In this document: piece by piece, positions 44,847 through 51,696 of the stretch
How the letters are laid out: each line of letters starts with the position of its first letter
Numbering within the stretch: position 1 is the first letter of the stretch
NCBI RefSeq assembly: GCF_000378405.1
Contig: NZ_KB899636.1
Coordinates: 1,590,249 to 1,641,944, forward strand
DNA from: Succinimonas amylolytica DSM 2873
Lineage (GTDB): Bacteria; Pseudomonadota; Gammaproteobacteria; Enterobacterales; Succinivibrionaceae
Direction: 5' to 3'
Length of the DNA: 51,696 nucleotides
Program-made: the position numbers and the translations under genes
Notes under the pieces: generated by a model
The model's input: the letters and a program-made list of their open reading frames with translations, nothing else
The model's database searches: none
What the model was told of the DNA's origin: nothing

Positions 44847-46334
44847 TCAGTAATCCCTGAGCACGGACATGGCCCGGAAGATTCCGTCCGCAGACTTTAT
44901 TCCCGGAGCTTCTTCAAGTCCGCTGTTAAAATCGTAGCCTGAGGCAAGACTTTCACGTACTGCTACGGCGATATTGTCGGGGGTGAGTCCGCCGGCCACG
45001 GTTATCCCGGAGCGATCTGCAAGGGAAATGCTGTTCCAGTCAAAGGATTTTCCGGTGCCGCCGAAGGCAGTTCCGGATTTGGTATCCAGAACCACCCGGT
45101 CGGCAGTGTTCAGCCATTCTCTGACAGTGTTTTCCGGAAAGCCGGAGTCTCCTACCGGAATAGCCTTCCAGATCCCGCATTCCCGGGGCAGCATGGCACG
45201 CAGTTCCCTGGCGTATTCCGGATCCTCGCTGCCGTGCAGCTGTACAGCGGCAAGTCCCAGTTCCCGAACCAGTTCCGCCACGGCAGACTTGTCCTCATTC
45301 ACAAAAACTCCTACAAAGCCCTGTCTTCCTCCGGCGGTTCTGGTGGCGATGATAATCTCCCGGGCCTGTTCCTGAGTTACTGCCCGGGGGGATTTTTTCG
45401 CAAAAATCAGGCCGTTCCAGACAAATCCCGCCAGCCAGGAATTGATGGCATCCCCGGGTCTCATGATCCCGCAGACTTTGTTTTCTCCGAGAATTACCCG
45501 GCGTACCGCCAGCTCCACGTCAGGGCTGGCCGTAAGGGTGCTTCCGATAAGAAAACCCTTTACGTGATTCCTGAGGCGCAGAATTTCATTGTGGGAGCGA
45601 ATACCGGATTCGCTTATGGCAATGCGGTCTTCAGGAATTAGTCGGGCCATTTCGGCTACCCGGCCCAGATCCACGGAGAGGTTGCGCAGATTCCGGTTGT
45701 TGATGCCGATAACCCGGGCGCCCAGTCTGACTGCCCGGGCGATTTCCTCTTCGCCGGAGGCCTCGGTCAGGATCCCCATACCCAGGGAATGTGCCAGATC
45801 CGCCAGCCGGAGATAGGCTTCATCGGTAAGCACTGACAGCATAAGGAGGATGGCGTCTCCCCCGAAATAGCGGGCCAGAAGCACCTGATAGGGGTCGTAA
45901 ATGAAGTCCTTGCAGAGCACCGGCAGCCGCACGGCCCGGCTTACCTCCCGGATATATTCGTATTTCCCCTGAAAATACCGCTCATCGGCAAGCACGGATA
46001 TGGCAGCAGCGTAGTTTTCATATACTCTGGCAATGGCTACCGGATCAAAGTCGGGACGGATCAGTCCCCGGGACGGAGAGGCTTTCTTGCATTCCAGAAT
46101 GAACCGGGTTTTCCCCCGGGAAAGCGCCTCGTAAAAGGAACGCTCGCTTTTAATAATATTCCGGGATATTTCTTCCTCCGGAAAACGGTTCTGCATTTCC
46201 CGAATCCAGGCGGGCTTGGCATTCAGAATTGTTGCCAGAACGTTTCCGTCTACCGAGGCGGCATTGATGGCCGGGTTTTCCCGGAGCTCGGAGCAAAGCT
46301 CCGAGCCCGGAGTCAGCGGTTTAGGGTCTGACAC
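44847..46334 (-). CDS. trpC: Bifunctional IGP synthase / PRA isomerase TrpC(F)
   Basis: A 495-residue fusion (E. coli 453). Residues about 35-290 are indole-glycerol-phosphate synthase: FILECKKASPSRGLIRPDFD, AISVLADERYFQGKYEYI, VLCKDFIYDPYQVLLARYFG, GILTEASGEEEI, VIGINNRNLRNLSVDL and ESGIRSHNEI. Residues about 291-495 are phosphoribosylanthranilate isomerase: VCGIMRPGDA with the catalytic Cys, GVFVNEDK, AAVQLHGSED, VVLDTKSGTAFGGTGKSFDW with the catalytic Asp, and VAGGLTPDNI. It starts at GTG immediately after the trpD stop. About 30 extra N-terminal residues exceed the usual start. Last gene of the operon. Confidence 0.96.
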   Translation of the reverse strand: MSDPKPLTPGSELCSELRENPAINAASVDGNVLATILNAKPAWIREMQNRFPEEEISRNIIKSERSFYEALSRGKTRFILECKKASPSRGLIRPDFDPVAIARVYENYAAAISVLADERYFQGKYEYIREVSRAVRLPVLCKDFIYDPYQVLLARYFGGDAILLMLSVLTDEAYLRLADLAHSLGMGILTEASGEEEIARAVRLGARVIGINNRNLRNLSVDLGRVAEMARLIPEDRIAISESGIRSHNEILRLRNHVKGFLIGSTLTASPDVELAVRRVILGENKVCGIMRPGDAINSWLAGFVWNGLIFAKKSPRAVTQEQAREIIIATRTAGGRQGFVGVFVNEDKSAVAELVRELGLAAVQLHGSEDPEYARELRAMLPRECGIWKAIPVGDSGFPENTVREWLNTADRVVLDTKSGTAFGGTGKSFDWNSISLADRSGITVAGGLTPDNIAVAVRESLASGYDFNSGLEEAPGIKSADGIFRAMSVLRDY

Positions 46335-47357
46335 TTAGGCCTCCATCATTCTGCTCAGGCGGGCAAATTCCTGAATCTGCCTGAGAGCCCCGCCGCTTGC
46401 AAGCTGCTCCCTGACCATTGCGGCACCTTCCCGGAGACTTTGCGCCTTGCCTCCGATATAGAGCAGGGCTCCGGCGTTGGCTGCCACGGCGGCGGTCTGG
46501 GCCGGGGTTCCCTTTCCGGCAAAGATGTTTCTGGCTATTTCTACATTCTCCTCAGGTTCGCCGCCCTTGATATCATCCAGAGTATAGGTATCCAGGCCGA
46601 ATTCTTCAGGGGTGATAATCCGGGAGGTGATTACGCCGTTATCAAGCATTGCCGCATAGGAAGGACCGTGTACCGCAATTTCGTCAATGCCGGATCCCCA
46701 GACCACCAGGGCTTTCTTCATGCCCAGCTGGTGAAGCGCCTGCGCCATGGGGCCGATAAGCTCCTTGGAATAAACGCCCATCACCATATAGTCAGGACGG
46801 GAAGGATTGGTCAGCGGTCCCAGAATATTAAAGATGGTACGGGTTCCCAGAATTTTCCGGACCGGGCCGGCGTATTTCATGCCGCTGTGATACACCTGGG
46901 CAAAGAGGAAGGTGAGACCAATGCTGTCAAGACAGCGGAAGGCCTGGTCCGGAGTCATTCTGATATTGACACCGAAGGCCTCCAGGAAATCTGAAGCTCC
47001 TGATTTGGAGGAAACGCCGCGGTTGCCGTGCTTGGCGATGTGAAGTCCCAGAGACGAGGCCACTACGGCGCTCATGGTGGAGATGTTTATGGTGTTGTGG
47101 CCGTCGCCGCCGGTACCGACGATTTCGCCGACTGGGAAATCCCGCTTCTGTTCAAACGGAACAGCGGCACCGATCATGGCGGTTGCTGCAGCGGCGATTT
47201 CCACCGGGGTTTCGCCCTTGATCTTCAGAGCGGTAAGCACAGAGCTTAGAAGTACCGGATCGATTTTACCGGCAAAAATATCCTTAAAAAGATCCAGGGT
47301 TTCCGTCCTGGTGAGATCCTGACCCTGATAAAGCTTTTCGGCAATAGGAAATGACAT
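46335..47357 (-). CDS. trpD: Anthranilate phosphoribosyltransferase TrpD
   Basis: A 340-residue stand-alone TrpD, not fused to TrpG as it is in E. coli. It attaches phosphoribose from PRPP to anthranilate. Signatures: EIVGTGGDGHNTINISTMSA (PRPP loop), AKHGNRGVSSKSGASDFLEA, FLFAQVYHSGMKYAGPVRKI and NILGPLTNPSRPDYMVMGVY. Length is normal for the stand-alone enzyme. It follows trpG by 18 bp. Confidence 0.97.
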   Translation of the reverse strand: MSFPIAEKLYQGQDLTRTETLDLFKDIFAGKIDPVLLSSVLTALKIKGETPVEIAAAATAMIGAAVPFEQKRDFPVGEIVGTGGDGHNTINISTMSAVVASSLGLHIAKHGNRGVSSKSGASDFLEAFGVNIRMTPDQAFRCLDSIGLTFLFAQVYHSGMKYAGPVRKILGTRTIFNILGPLTNPSRPDYMVMGVYSKELIGPMAQALHQLGMKKALVVWGSGIDEIAVHGPSYAAMLDNGVITSRIITPEEFGLDTYTLDDIKGGEPEENVEIARNIFAGKGTPAQTAAVAANAGALLYIGGKAQSLREGAAMVREQLASGGALRQIQEFARLSRMMEA

Positions 47358-47375
47358 TTTGAAAGGTTCTCCCTA

Positions 47376-47957
47376 TTATTCTGTCAGAAATCTGATGCTG
47401 TTTATAAGAAGCTCTGCTCCGCGGGTGGTCATCACTGATTCCGGATGGAACTGAAAGCCGAGTACCCGATCCCTGCGGTTAAGCACCGCCATGCAGATGC
47501 CGTGGAAAGAGGCGATTTCCTCGAGATTGTCCGGAACGTAGGTGGCTGCCAGCGAATGGTAGCGGGCTACGGGCATGGGACTGGGAATCCCGGAGAACAT
47601 GTCCTTTCCGTTATGCTCGATAAAGGAAATTTTGCCGTGCATAATCTCTCCTGCCGGTCCTACGGTGCCACCGTAGTACTGGCAGATGGCCTGATGGCCA
47701 AGACAGATGCCGAGGATAGGAAACCGGCCGGCAGCCTTTCTGATGAGTTCGGGCATGGAACCGGCAGCCTCGGGAGTTCCCGGTCCGGGAGACAGCACCA
47801 GGAGCGGGGTTCCGGGGGCATTTTCGAGTGCTCTTATAACGGTGTCGGCGGAAATGGAATTCCGGTAAACGGTAACCTGATGTCCCAGACTTCTGAAGAG
47901 ATCCACCAGATTGTAGGTGAAGGAATCAAAGTTATCCATGAAGATGATAGAGGCCAT
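47376..47957 (-). CDS. trpG: Anthranilate synthase glutamine amidotransferase subunit TrpG
   Basis: A 193-residue class I glutaminase feeding ammonia to TrpE. It begins MASIIFMDNFDSFTYNLVDL. LSPGPGTPEAAGSMPELIR is the family's PGPGxP motif, FPILGICLGHQAICQYYGG holds the nucleophile Cys, and FQFHPESVMTTRG the catalytic His and Glu. The start at 47957 lies one base after the trpE stop, with GGAGGAG inside the trpE end as ribosome binding site; the longer frame upstream is inside trpE. PabA function is possible in theory, but the operon context favours TrpG. Confidence 0.96.
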   Translation of the reverse strand: MASIIFMDNFDSFTYNLVDLFRSLGHQVTVYRNSISADTVIRALENAPGTPLLVLSPGPGTPEAAGSMPELIRKAAGRFPILGICLGHQAICQYYGGTVGPAGEIMHGKISFIEHNGKDMFSGIPSPMPVARYHSLAATYVPDNLEEIASFHGICMAVLNRRDRVLGFQFHPESVMTTRGAELLINSIRFLTE

Positions 47958-47958
47958 A

Positions 47959-49521
47959 TTACTGAATCTCCTCCAGTGTCTTGTGGTGAGCGAGCGCGAT
48001 GGCATTCAGAACTGCCGCCGCCTTTTTCCGGGTTTCGTCAGCCTCGTCCCGGGGATTGGAATCGTAGACGACGCCGCAGCCGGCCTGAACATGAGCTATG
48101 CCGTCCTTTACGAAGGCAGAGCGGATGACTATGGAGGTGTCCATGTCTCCGGCACCGGTCAGAAAGCCGATAGCACCGCCGTAGCTGCCGCGCCGTTCCT
48201 TTTCGGTAGCTCTGATAATTTCGGTAGCTCTGATTTTCGGGGCTCCGGTCAGGGTGCCCATATTAAGGCAGGCCTGGTAGGCATGGAGAGCGTCAAGTTC
48301 AGGGCGAAGCTGTCCCACCACCCGTGATACCAGATGCATTACATGGCTGTAACGGTCAACATTCAGGAGATCCGGAACGTATCTGGATCCGGGAGTACTG
48401 ATGCGGGCGATGTCGTTGCGAGCCAGATCCACCAGCATGAGATGCTCGGCGTTTTCCTTGATGTCCCGGCGGAGCTCCAGCTCGATTTTGCTGTCCAGAT
48501 CCAGATCCACAGATCCGTCGGGTTTTCTGCCGCGGCCTCTGGTTCCGGCAATGGGATACATCTGTACCTCGTTGGTATTCCTGGTGTACTTCACCGAGCT
48601 TTCCGGAGAAGCTCCGAAAATGATGAAGTCCTCATCTGACATGAAGAACATGTAGGGAGAGGGATTGGTCTTTTTAAGGTAGTGGTAGGCATTCACCGGA
48701 GAGGGGCAGGGGATGGAAAAGGTCCGGGAAGGTACCACCTGGAATACATCGCCCTGGAAGATATACCCTTTCATCTGTTCCACAATGCCGTGGAAGTCGC
48801 TGTCGCTGACACTGACAGCGATATGTGCATCTCCCAGCGGGATTTCCTCAGGGCGCTGCACCTCTTCGTAGTTATCAAGTCTGGCGGTCAGGGCTCTGAC
48901 TCTTTCGCGAAGCACGGCGGTTTCCGCTTCCTGATAGGAGATGGCGTTTACGGTGCTGGAGCGGGTTTTGTGGTTAACGGTGATCCAGGTGTCGATAAGG
49001 TAGAAACAGTAATCCGGACAGGTGTTGGTCCCTTCACTGACCTCCGGAAGATTCTCCACAGAAGTGATAAGGTCATAGCCGAATACTCCGGTAAGAAGAT
49101 TGTCCTCGCGGGTGCCGGTTTCCGGTTCAATCAGCAGGATTTTCCGGAGACAGTCCAGTACTGTCAGTCCCTGAAGTCTGGAGTCCTCATCCTGATTACG
49201 GTCGGTTTCCGGGTATTCCAGTACAGTAGTGCTGGCGTTTTCCGGGATTACAGTAACTGCATCAGGAAGCAGCGGAAGGAGTCTGGCAAGGGCTCCGGCA
49301 CCGTTATTGCTAAGTGCCCTGATATACACCCGCCGGCCCAGACAGCTGATTCTGAGGGCGCTGCTTATACCCAGAATGCTTTGATTGCCGGACTTGGTGT
49401 GTATTTCCAGGGATTCGAGAAGAATGTTGTTTTTCTGATTTCCGGAATCGGTAAGGTCATAGAACAACGCCAGAGGATCCTGCACGTATCCTGTCTCAGC
49501 TGAAAGTTTTGAATTACTCAT
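47959..49521 (-). CDS. trpE: Anthranilate synthase component I TrpE
   Basis: A 520-residue enzyme, the same length as in E. coli. It converts chorismate to anthranilate with TrpG. The chorismate-binding domain is plain: YIFQGDVFQVVPSRTFSIPC, NPSPYMFFMSDEDFIIFGAS, YPIAGTRGRG, NAEHLMLVDLARNDIARIS, VMHLVSRVVGQLR, TLTGAPKIRATEII and GYGG-like RRGSYGGAIGFL, with QAGCGVVYDSNP at the end. The N-terminal tryptophan-feedback site contains LLESLEI-type ES residues. It is the first structural gene, preceded by leader peptide and attenuator. Confidence 0.97.
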   Translation of the reverse strand: MSNSKLSAETGYVQDPLALFYDLTDSGNQKNNILLESLEIHTKSGNQSILGISSALRISCLGRRVYIRALSNNGAGALARLLPLLPDAVTVIPENASTTVLEYPETDRNQDEDSRLQGLTVLDCLRKILLIEPETGTREDNLLTGVFGYDLITSVENLPEVSEGTNTCPDYCFYLIDTWITVNHKTRSSTVNAISYQEAETAVLRERVRALTARLDNYEEVQRPEEIPLGDAHIAVSVSDSDFHGIVEQMKGYIFQGDVFQVVPSRTFSIPCPSPVNAYHYLKKTNPSPYMFFMSDEDFIIFGASPESSVKYTRNTNEVQMYPIAGTRGRGRKPDGSVDLDLDSKIELELRRDIKENAEHLMLVDLARNDIARISTPGSRYVPDLLNVDRYSHVMHLVSRVVGQLRPELDALHAYQACLNMGTLTGAPKIRATEIIRATEKERRGSYGGAIGFLTGAGDMDTSIVIRSAFVKDGIAHVQAGCGVVYDSNPRDEADETRKKAAAVLNAIALAHHKTLEEIQ

Positions 49522-49547
49522 ATGATCTCTTATCCTTGAATTTCAAC

Positions 49548-49574
49548 AAAAAAACCCGCTGTTACGAGCGGGTC
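49548..49574 (-). terminator. trp operon attenuator terminator
   Basis: On the minus strand ACCCGCT, loop CGTAAC, AGCGGGT, then a run of seven T. It lies 30 bp downstream of the trpL stop and 27 bp before trpE. Confidence 0.9.
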
Positions 49575-49604
49575 CTTTTATGAAATTCGTCAAAAATGCA
49601 CGAC

Positions 49605-49670
49605 TTAGCCCCACTCGCAGGAACGAGTGCGCCACCAGGTAAGTAAAGCGTAAAAGGCCACAGTGTACAT
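49605..49670 (-). CDS. trpL: trp operon leader peptide
   Basis: A 21-codon frame, MYTVAFYALLTWWRTRSCEW then G. It has tandem Trp codons at 12-13 and a third Trp at 20, the arrangement expected for Trp attenuation. Downstream lies the T-tailed hairpin at 49548-49574. Stalling at the Trp pair when charged tRNA-Trp is scarce would favour an antiterminator. The GAGTG/CACTC complementarity within the leader (CGCACTCGTTCCTGCGAGTG) forms a hairpin over the peptide's 3' half, as in enterobacterial trp leaders. Confidence 0.88.
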   Translation of the reverse strand: MYTVAFYALLTWWRTRSCEWG

Positions 49671-49715
49671 AACATTAAACCGCAAAAAAAAGGGTTAAAG
49701 AAACTAACGTCAGGA

Positions 49716-49745
49716 ATTTTAATTCCGGCAACACGGATTTTGCAA
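49716..49745 (-). promoter_or_regulatory. trp operon promoter
   Basis: On the minus strand TTGCAA (49740-49745), 18 bases, TAAAAT (49716-49721), about 45 bp upstream of trpL. No clear TrpR operator palindrome was found over the -10. Confidence 0.55.
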
Positions 49746-49925
49746 GAATTTTTTTGAGAAGAGCGGAATCTCTCCCAAAAATGCCGGGAAATCCGCGACT
49801 TCAGTACAAAAATAGTAACGGTATAATCCCGATGATTCGGAATGTTTTGTCCGGATGAAGATAATCCGGTATACTCCGGATCGCACAAGCCTGTTTTCGT
49901 TTTTTCGGAGGAGGGGATTTTTCTT

Positions 49926-50693
49926 ATGTCTGATTCTTCTGACAGCAGATCGCCCGGGGATTTTCTTCTGGTTTTCGGAAAATCCCGCATTCAGTTTCGT
50001 CTGTCCTCCGGAGATGATCTGGATCTTTATCTTCTTGGTTCTTACAGAATGGGCTCCCGGTTTAATGCAGAGGTTCTTACTGGGGATATGGTAACCGGGG
50101 TGAATCTTTGGGATTTTATTGATAGCTACGGACTTTTTCATCGGCCTCAGGGCATTATTTACATTGTGGAAAGGAACACTCCGGATGATCTATCTTTCTG
50201 GCGCCGGGTTTCCGCCTCCTCATACGGCAGGATCTGGCTGGCCAGACATCCGGAAATCCAGGTTCTGGCCCTGAATATTGCGCAAGACAGGGAAACTCCG
50301 CTGGACATGCTGGTTCACAGGCTTAAGGATTATTCCGGCGTTCTTGAGGATCTCTACGATATTCAGAAGGTGGTATCCGAACTGGCCGGAGAAATAGCAC
50401 CTATCCGCAGGCTTGAAGACTCCGGGATCGTGGTTGTCGAAGAAGACGGGGAATCCGGGAAGGATCTGCTTTCCGAAGCCCGCTACCTCCTCCTGCCCGG
50501 GGAATACTGCCTTGTGGATCAGCAGGGCATTATGGAGTATCACGGCAACAGGTACGAGCTTCCCCGGGGGTATCGCGGCGTGAAGCTTCTGGTAAGGTAT
50601 ATAGGCGAGCGGCTTTACGTTTACCGCAGTGCAGATCTGGTTGCCACATTTCCGGTATTGCATTCCGGCTCCCAGGTTCGTGCGGGGGATTAA
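49926..50693 (+). CDS. Protein of unknown function (255 aa), possible Mu/IS21-type C-terminal barrel
   Basis: The start at 49926 follows a very strong site (GGAGGAGGGG). No signal peptide. The N-terminal 190 residues match nothing I know (LLVFGKSRIQFRLSSGDDLD, NLWDFIDSYGLFHRPQGIIY, GRIWLARHPEIQVLALNIAQ, VHRLKDYSGVLEDLYDIQKV). The last 50 residues (GIMEYHGNRYELPRGYRGVK; YIGERLYVYRSADLVATFPV) resemble the small beta-barrel at the C-terminus of Mu and IS21 (IstA) transposases, which typically reads YRGNRYSVP...YHGGELIA. No DDE core is present, so it is at most a derived or domesticated relative. It stands alone beside the CRISPR array and is divergent from trp. Confidence 0.65.
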   Translation: MSDSSDSRSPGDFLLVFGKSRIQFRLSSGDDLDLYLLGSYRMGSRFNAEVLTGDMVTGVNLWDFIDSYGLFHRPQGIIYIVERNTPDDLSFWRRVSASSYGRIWLARHPEIQVLALNIAQDRETPLDMLVHRLKDYSGVLEDLYDIQKVVSELAGEIAPIRRLEDSGIVVVEEDGESGKDLLSEARYLLLPGEYCLVDQQGIMEYHGNRYELPRGYRGVKLLVRYIGERLYVYRSADLVATFPVLHSGSQVRAGD

Positions 50694-51051
50694 GGAGTGC
50701 TGTTCCTGTGCGGAAACGGGGTCTCTGTATGGTGCAGCGGCTCCGGATTTTTCTCATTGGCAAGCCCGGTACGGCATCCCGTTTCGGAAAATCAAGAACT
50801 ATTTTTCCGGTTTTTGAAAAAATTCCTTAATTCACAGTTTTGTTCACCGTAACCGTGGATAAGTTCGCGGGGATTTTCGGGAAGAACTGAAGGATGACCT
50901 TGGAGAAGGCTGTTTTTCAGGGGTGGCGCCTTTTTTTGATTTTTGCCACTTTGGGGATAAGTCCGGCGCTGCCGGTTTTATCACGGCTGGTGGCTAAAAG
51001 TGCTTTACCCGTAGGAAACTTCTTGAGTCTCTCAAATTGTTTTCTGAAAGC
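50694..51051. other. Intergenic region at the trailer side of the CRISPR array
   Basis: No gene was seen in 358 bp. It contains one good DnaA-box-like octamer (GTGGATAA at 50855-50862) and a weaker one at 50953-50960, too few to suggest an origin. Confidence 0.45.
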
Positions 51052-51382
51052 TTTCTAAGCAGCTGCCTATGCGGCAGATAACATAATCGTTATGTTATCT
51101 GATTTTGAATATCCTTTCTAAGCTGCCTATGCGGCAGATAACCGGGAGTTCCGGCGGGCCTCGAAATATTCGCCTTTCTAAGCTGCCTATGCGGCAGATA
51201 ACTTTTTGATGGAACCCTGTCTTATTCTGGTGATTTTCTAAGCTGCCTATGCGGCAGATAACGCATTAAACAGGTTCTATAATATCCTTTTTGCTTTCTA
51301 AGCTGCCTATGCGGCAGATAACGGAAAACAGCTTATACGCCTCCCCGGCCTCCTTTTCTAAGCTGCCTATGCGGCAGATAAC
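51052..51382 (-). CRISPR. CRISPR array, type I-F-like repeats, six repeats and five spacers
   Basis: Five identical 28-bp repeats start at 51115, 51175, 51235, 51295 and 51355, plus a degenerate one at 51052-51082. All spacers are 32 bp, giving an exact 60-bp period. Read on the minus strand the repeat starts GTTATCTGCCGCATAGGCAG and ends CTTAGAAA, very close to the type I-F consensus, with the CTGCC/GGCAG stem recognised by Cas6f. By that orientation the leader should be on the right. The leftmost (oldest) repeat has three extra bases (TTTCTAAGCAGCTGCC instead of TTTCTAAGCTGCC), typical of a decayed trailer-end repeat. Only 12 bp follow the rightmost repeat before an IS66 end. No cas genes are in the window. 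Confidence 0.97.
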
Positions 51383-51394
51383 AATTTAAAAATT

Positions 51395-51696
51395 GTATTA
51401 GGTCTAAAGTCAGTACTTTAGGCCTTCTTAAATTTCCACGGCATTGCCTGCTCAAGAATAGCATTTCTTCTTTCATCAGACAGCGATTCATCTTTCAGTT
51501 CGTCTCTGTGAATCCCCATATATCTGAACAGAAATTCAAGGTAATCTTCCAGGTCGATTCCATGGACCTTGCAGGTTTCATGAAATGATGAAAACACAGC
51601 AGTGGACTTCGCTCCCTCGATAGAGCCAAATCCGCTGGGCATTGAATGTCTCAGCACTGCAAAGTCACGAATAGCTCTCTCGGCGGCCGAGTTATC
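51395..51696 (-). mobile_element. IS66-type insertion sequence, right partial copy
   Basis: The element begins at 51395 with GTATTAGGTCTAAAG, matching inverted the terminus at 250. The transposase stop lies 23 bp inside. The rest runs off the right edge. It inserted 12 bp past the leader-proximal CRISPR repeat. The two IS fragments cannot be one element closing a circle, because joined they would encode far less than a full transposase. Confidence 0.85.
51418..51696 (-). CDS. IS66-family transposase, C-terminal fragment (runs off right edge)
   Basis: The visible 92 residues begin DNSAAERAIRDFAVLRHSMP, the IS66 signature (DNxAERAIRP) with the third catalytic residue Glu. They continue SGFGSIEGAKSTAVFSSFHE, corresponding to the GxxxGAxxxAxxYSLxETA region, then GIDLEDYLEFLFRYM and the C-terminal AMPWKF motif typical of IS66 ends. 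The stop codon is at 51418-51420. The N-terminal and central parts lie outside the window. Confidence 0.93.
   Translation of the reverse strand, partial: DNSAAERAIRDFAVLRHSMPSGFGSIEGAKSTAVFSSFHETCKVHGIDLEDYLEFLFRYMGIHRDELKDESLSDERRNAILEQAMPWKFKKA

Noticed and set aside
50855-50960. DnaA boxes suggesting a replication origin
   Set aside because: Only one good and one weak box are present, with no AT-rich unwinding region or dnaA/dnaN/gidA neighbours.

Overview
The window looks like chromosomal DNA of a Gammaproteobacterium. The evidence is an E. coli-type initiator tRNA, an mlaFEDCB operon, the enterobacterial gene order hisGDCBHAFI, a bifunctional TrpCF, Rep helicase, RNase D, MscL, the rimP-nusA-infB-rbfA-truB cluster, and a CRISPR array with type I-F-like repeats. 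The many small secreted proteins, the IS66 and IS4/IS1634-type elements and the overall style suggest an anaerobic gut or rumen lineage such as Succinivibrionaceae. That placement is an inference and was not tested. Both ends of the window lie inside IS66-type elements: the 5' end of a transposase gene at the left edge and the 3' end at the right edge. They share terminal inverted repeats, so the window is bounded by a repeated element.

Layout. 1-7.5 kb is an accessory block: an IS66 fragment, a gene truncated at the IS junction, an unknown gene, a predicted exported protein with a RelA/SpoT-like nucleotidyltransferase domain, a secreted hypothetical protein, tRNA-fMet, and a three-gene cluster of two paralogous DotH/IcmK-like exported proteins plus a lytic-transglycosylase-like protein. 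7.7-12.9 kb holds fadD, a type IV pilin, rnd, a GNAT acetyltransferase and a small frameshifted gene. 13.0-16.6 kb is mlaFEDCB on the minus strand, with an unusual 486-bp gap before mlaC. 17.0-22.0 kb holds a membrane protein, rep, a Cys-rich Sel1-repeat protein and a DUF6273-like protein. 22.1-29.5 kb is the complete his operon on the minus strand, with a His7 leader peptide, an attenuator and a promoter. Its HisI seems to lack the HisE catalytic region. 30.3-32.9 kb holds a secreted ClpP-like protein and mscL. 32.9-39.3 kb holds rimP-nusA-infB-rbfA-truB, preceded by a promoter, two hairpins and an intrinsic terminator. 39.7-41.3 kb is an IS4/IS1634-type transposase. 41.7-44.6 kb holds a coiled-coil protein, coaA and a small secreted protein. 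44.8-49.8 kb is trpEGDC(F) with a Trp-rich leader peptide and attenuator but without trpBA. 49.9-51.7 kb holds an orphan protein with a possible Mu/IS21-type C-terminal barrel and six CRISPR repeats, cut at the leader-proximal side by the second IS66.

How the parts work together. Two biosynthetic operons (his, trp) carry classical ribosome-mediated attenuators. The mla genes maintain outer-membrane lipid asymmetry. The nusA-infB block supplies transcription and translation factors and has a terminator-bearing leader that could allow feedback by NusA. The accessory material (RSH-like exported protein, T4SS-like cluster, ClpP-like exported protein, Sel1 and DUF6273 proteins) is the least explained part. 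No cas genes are visible; they may lie beyond the right edge.
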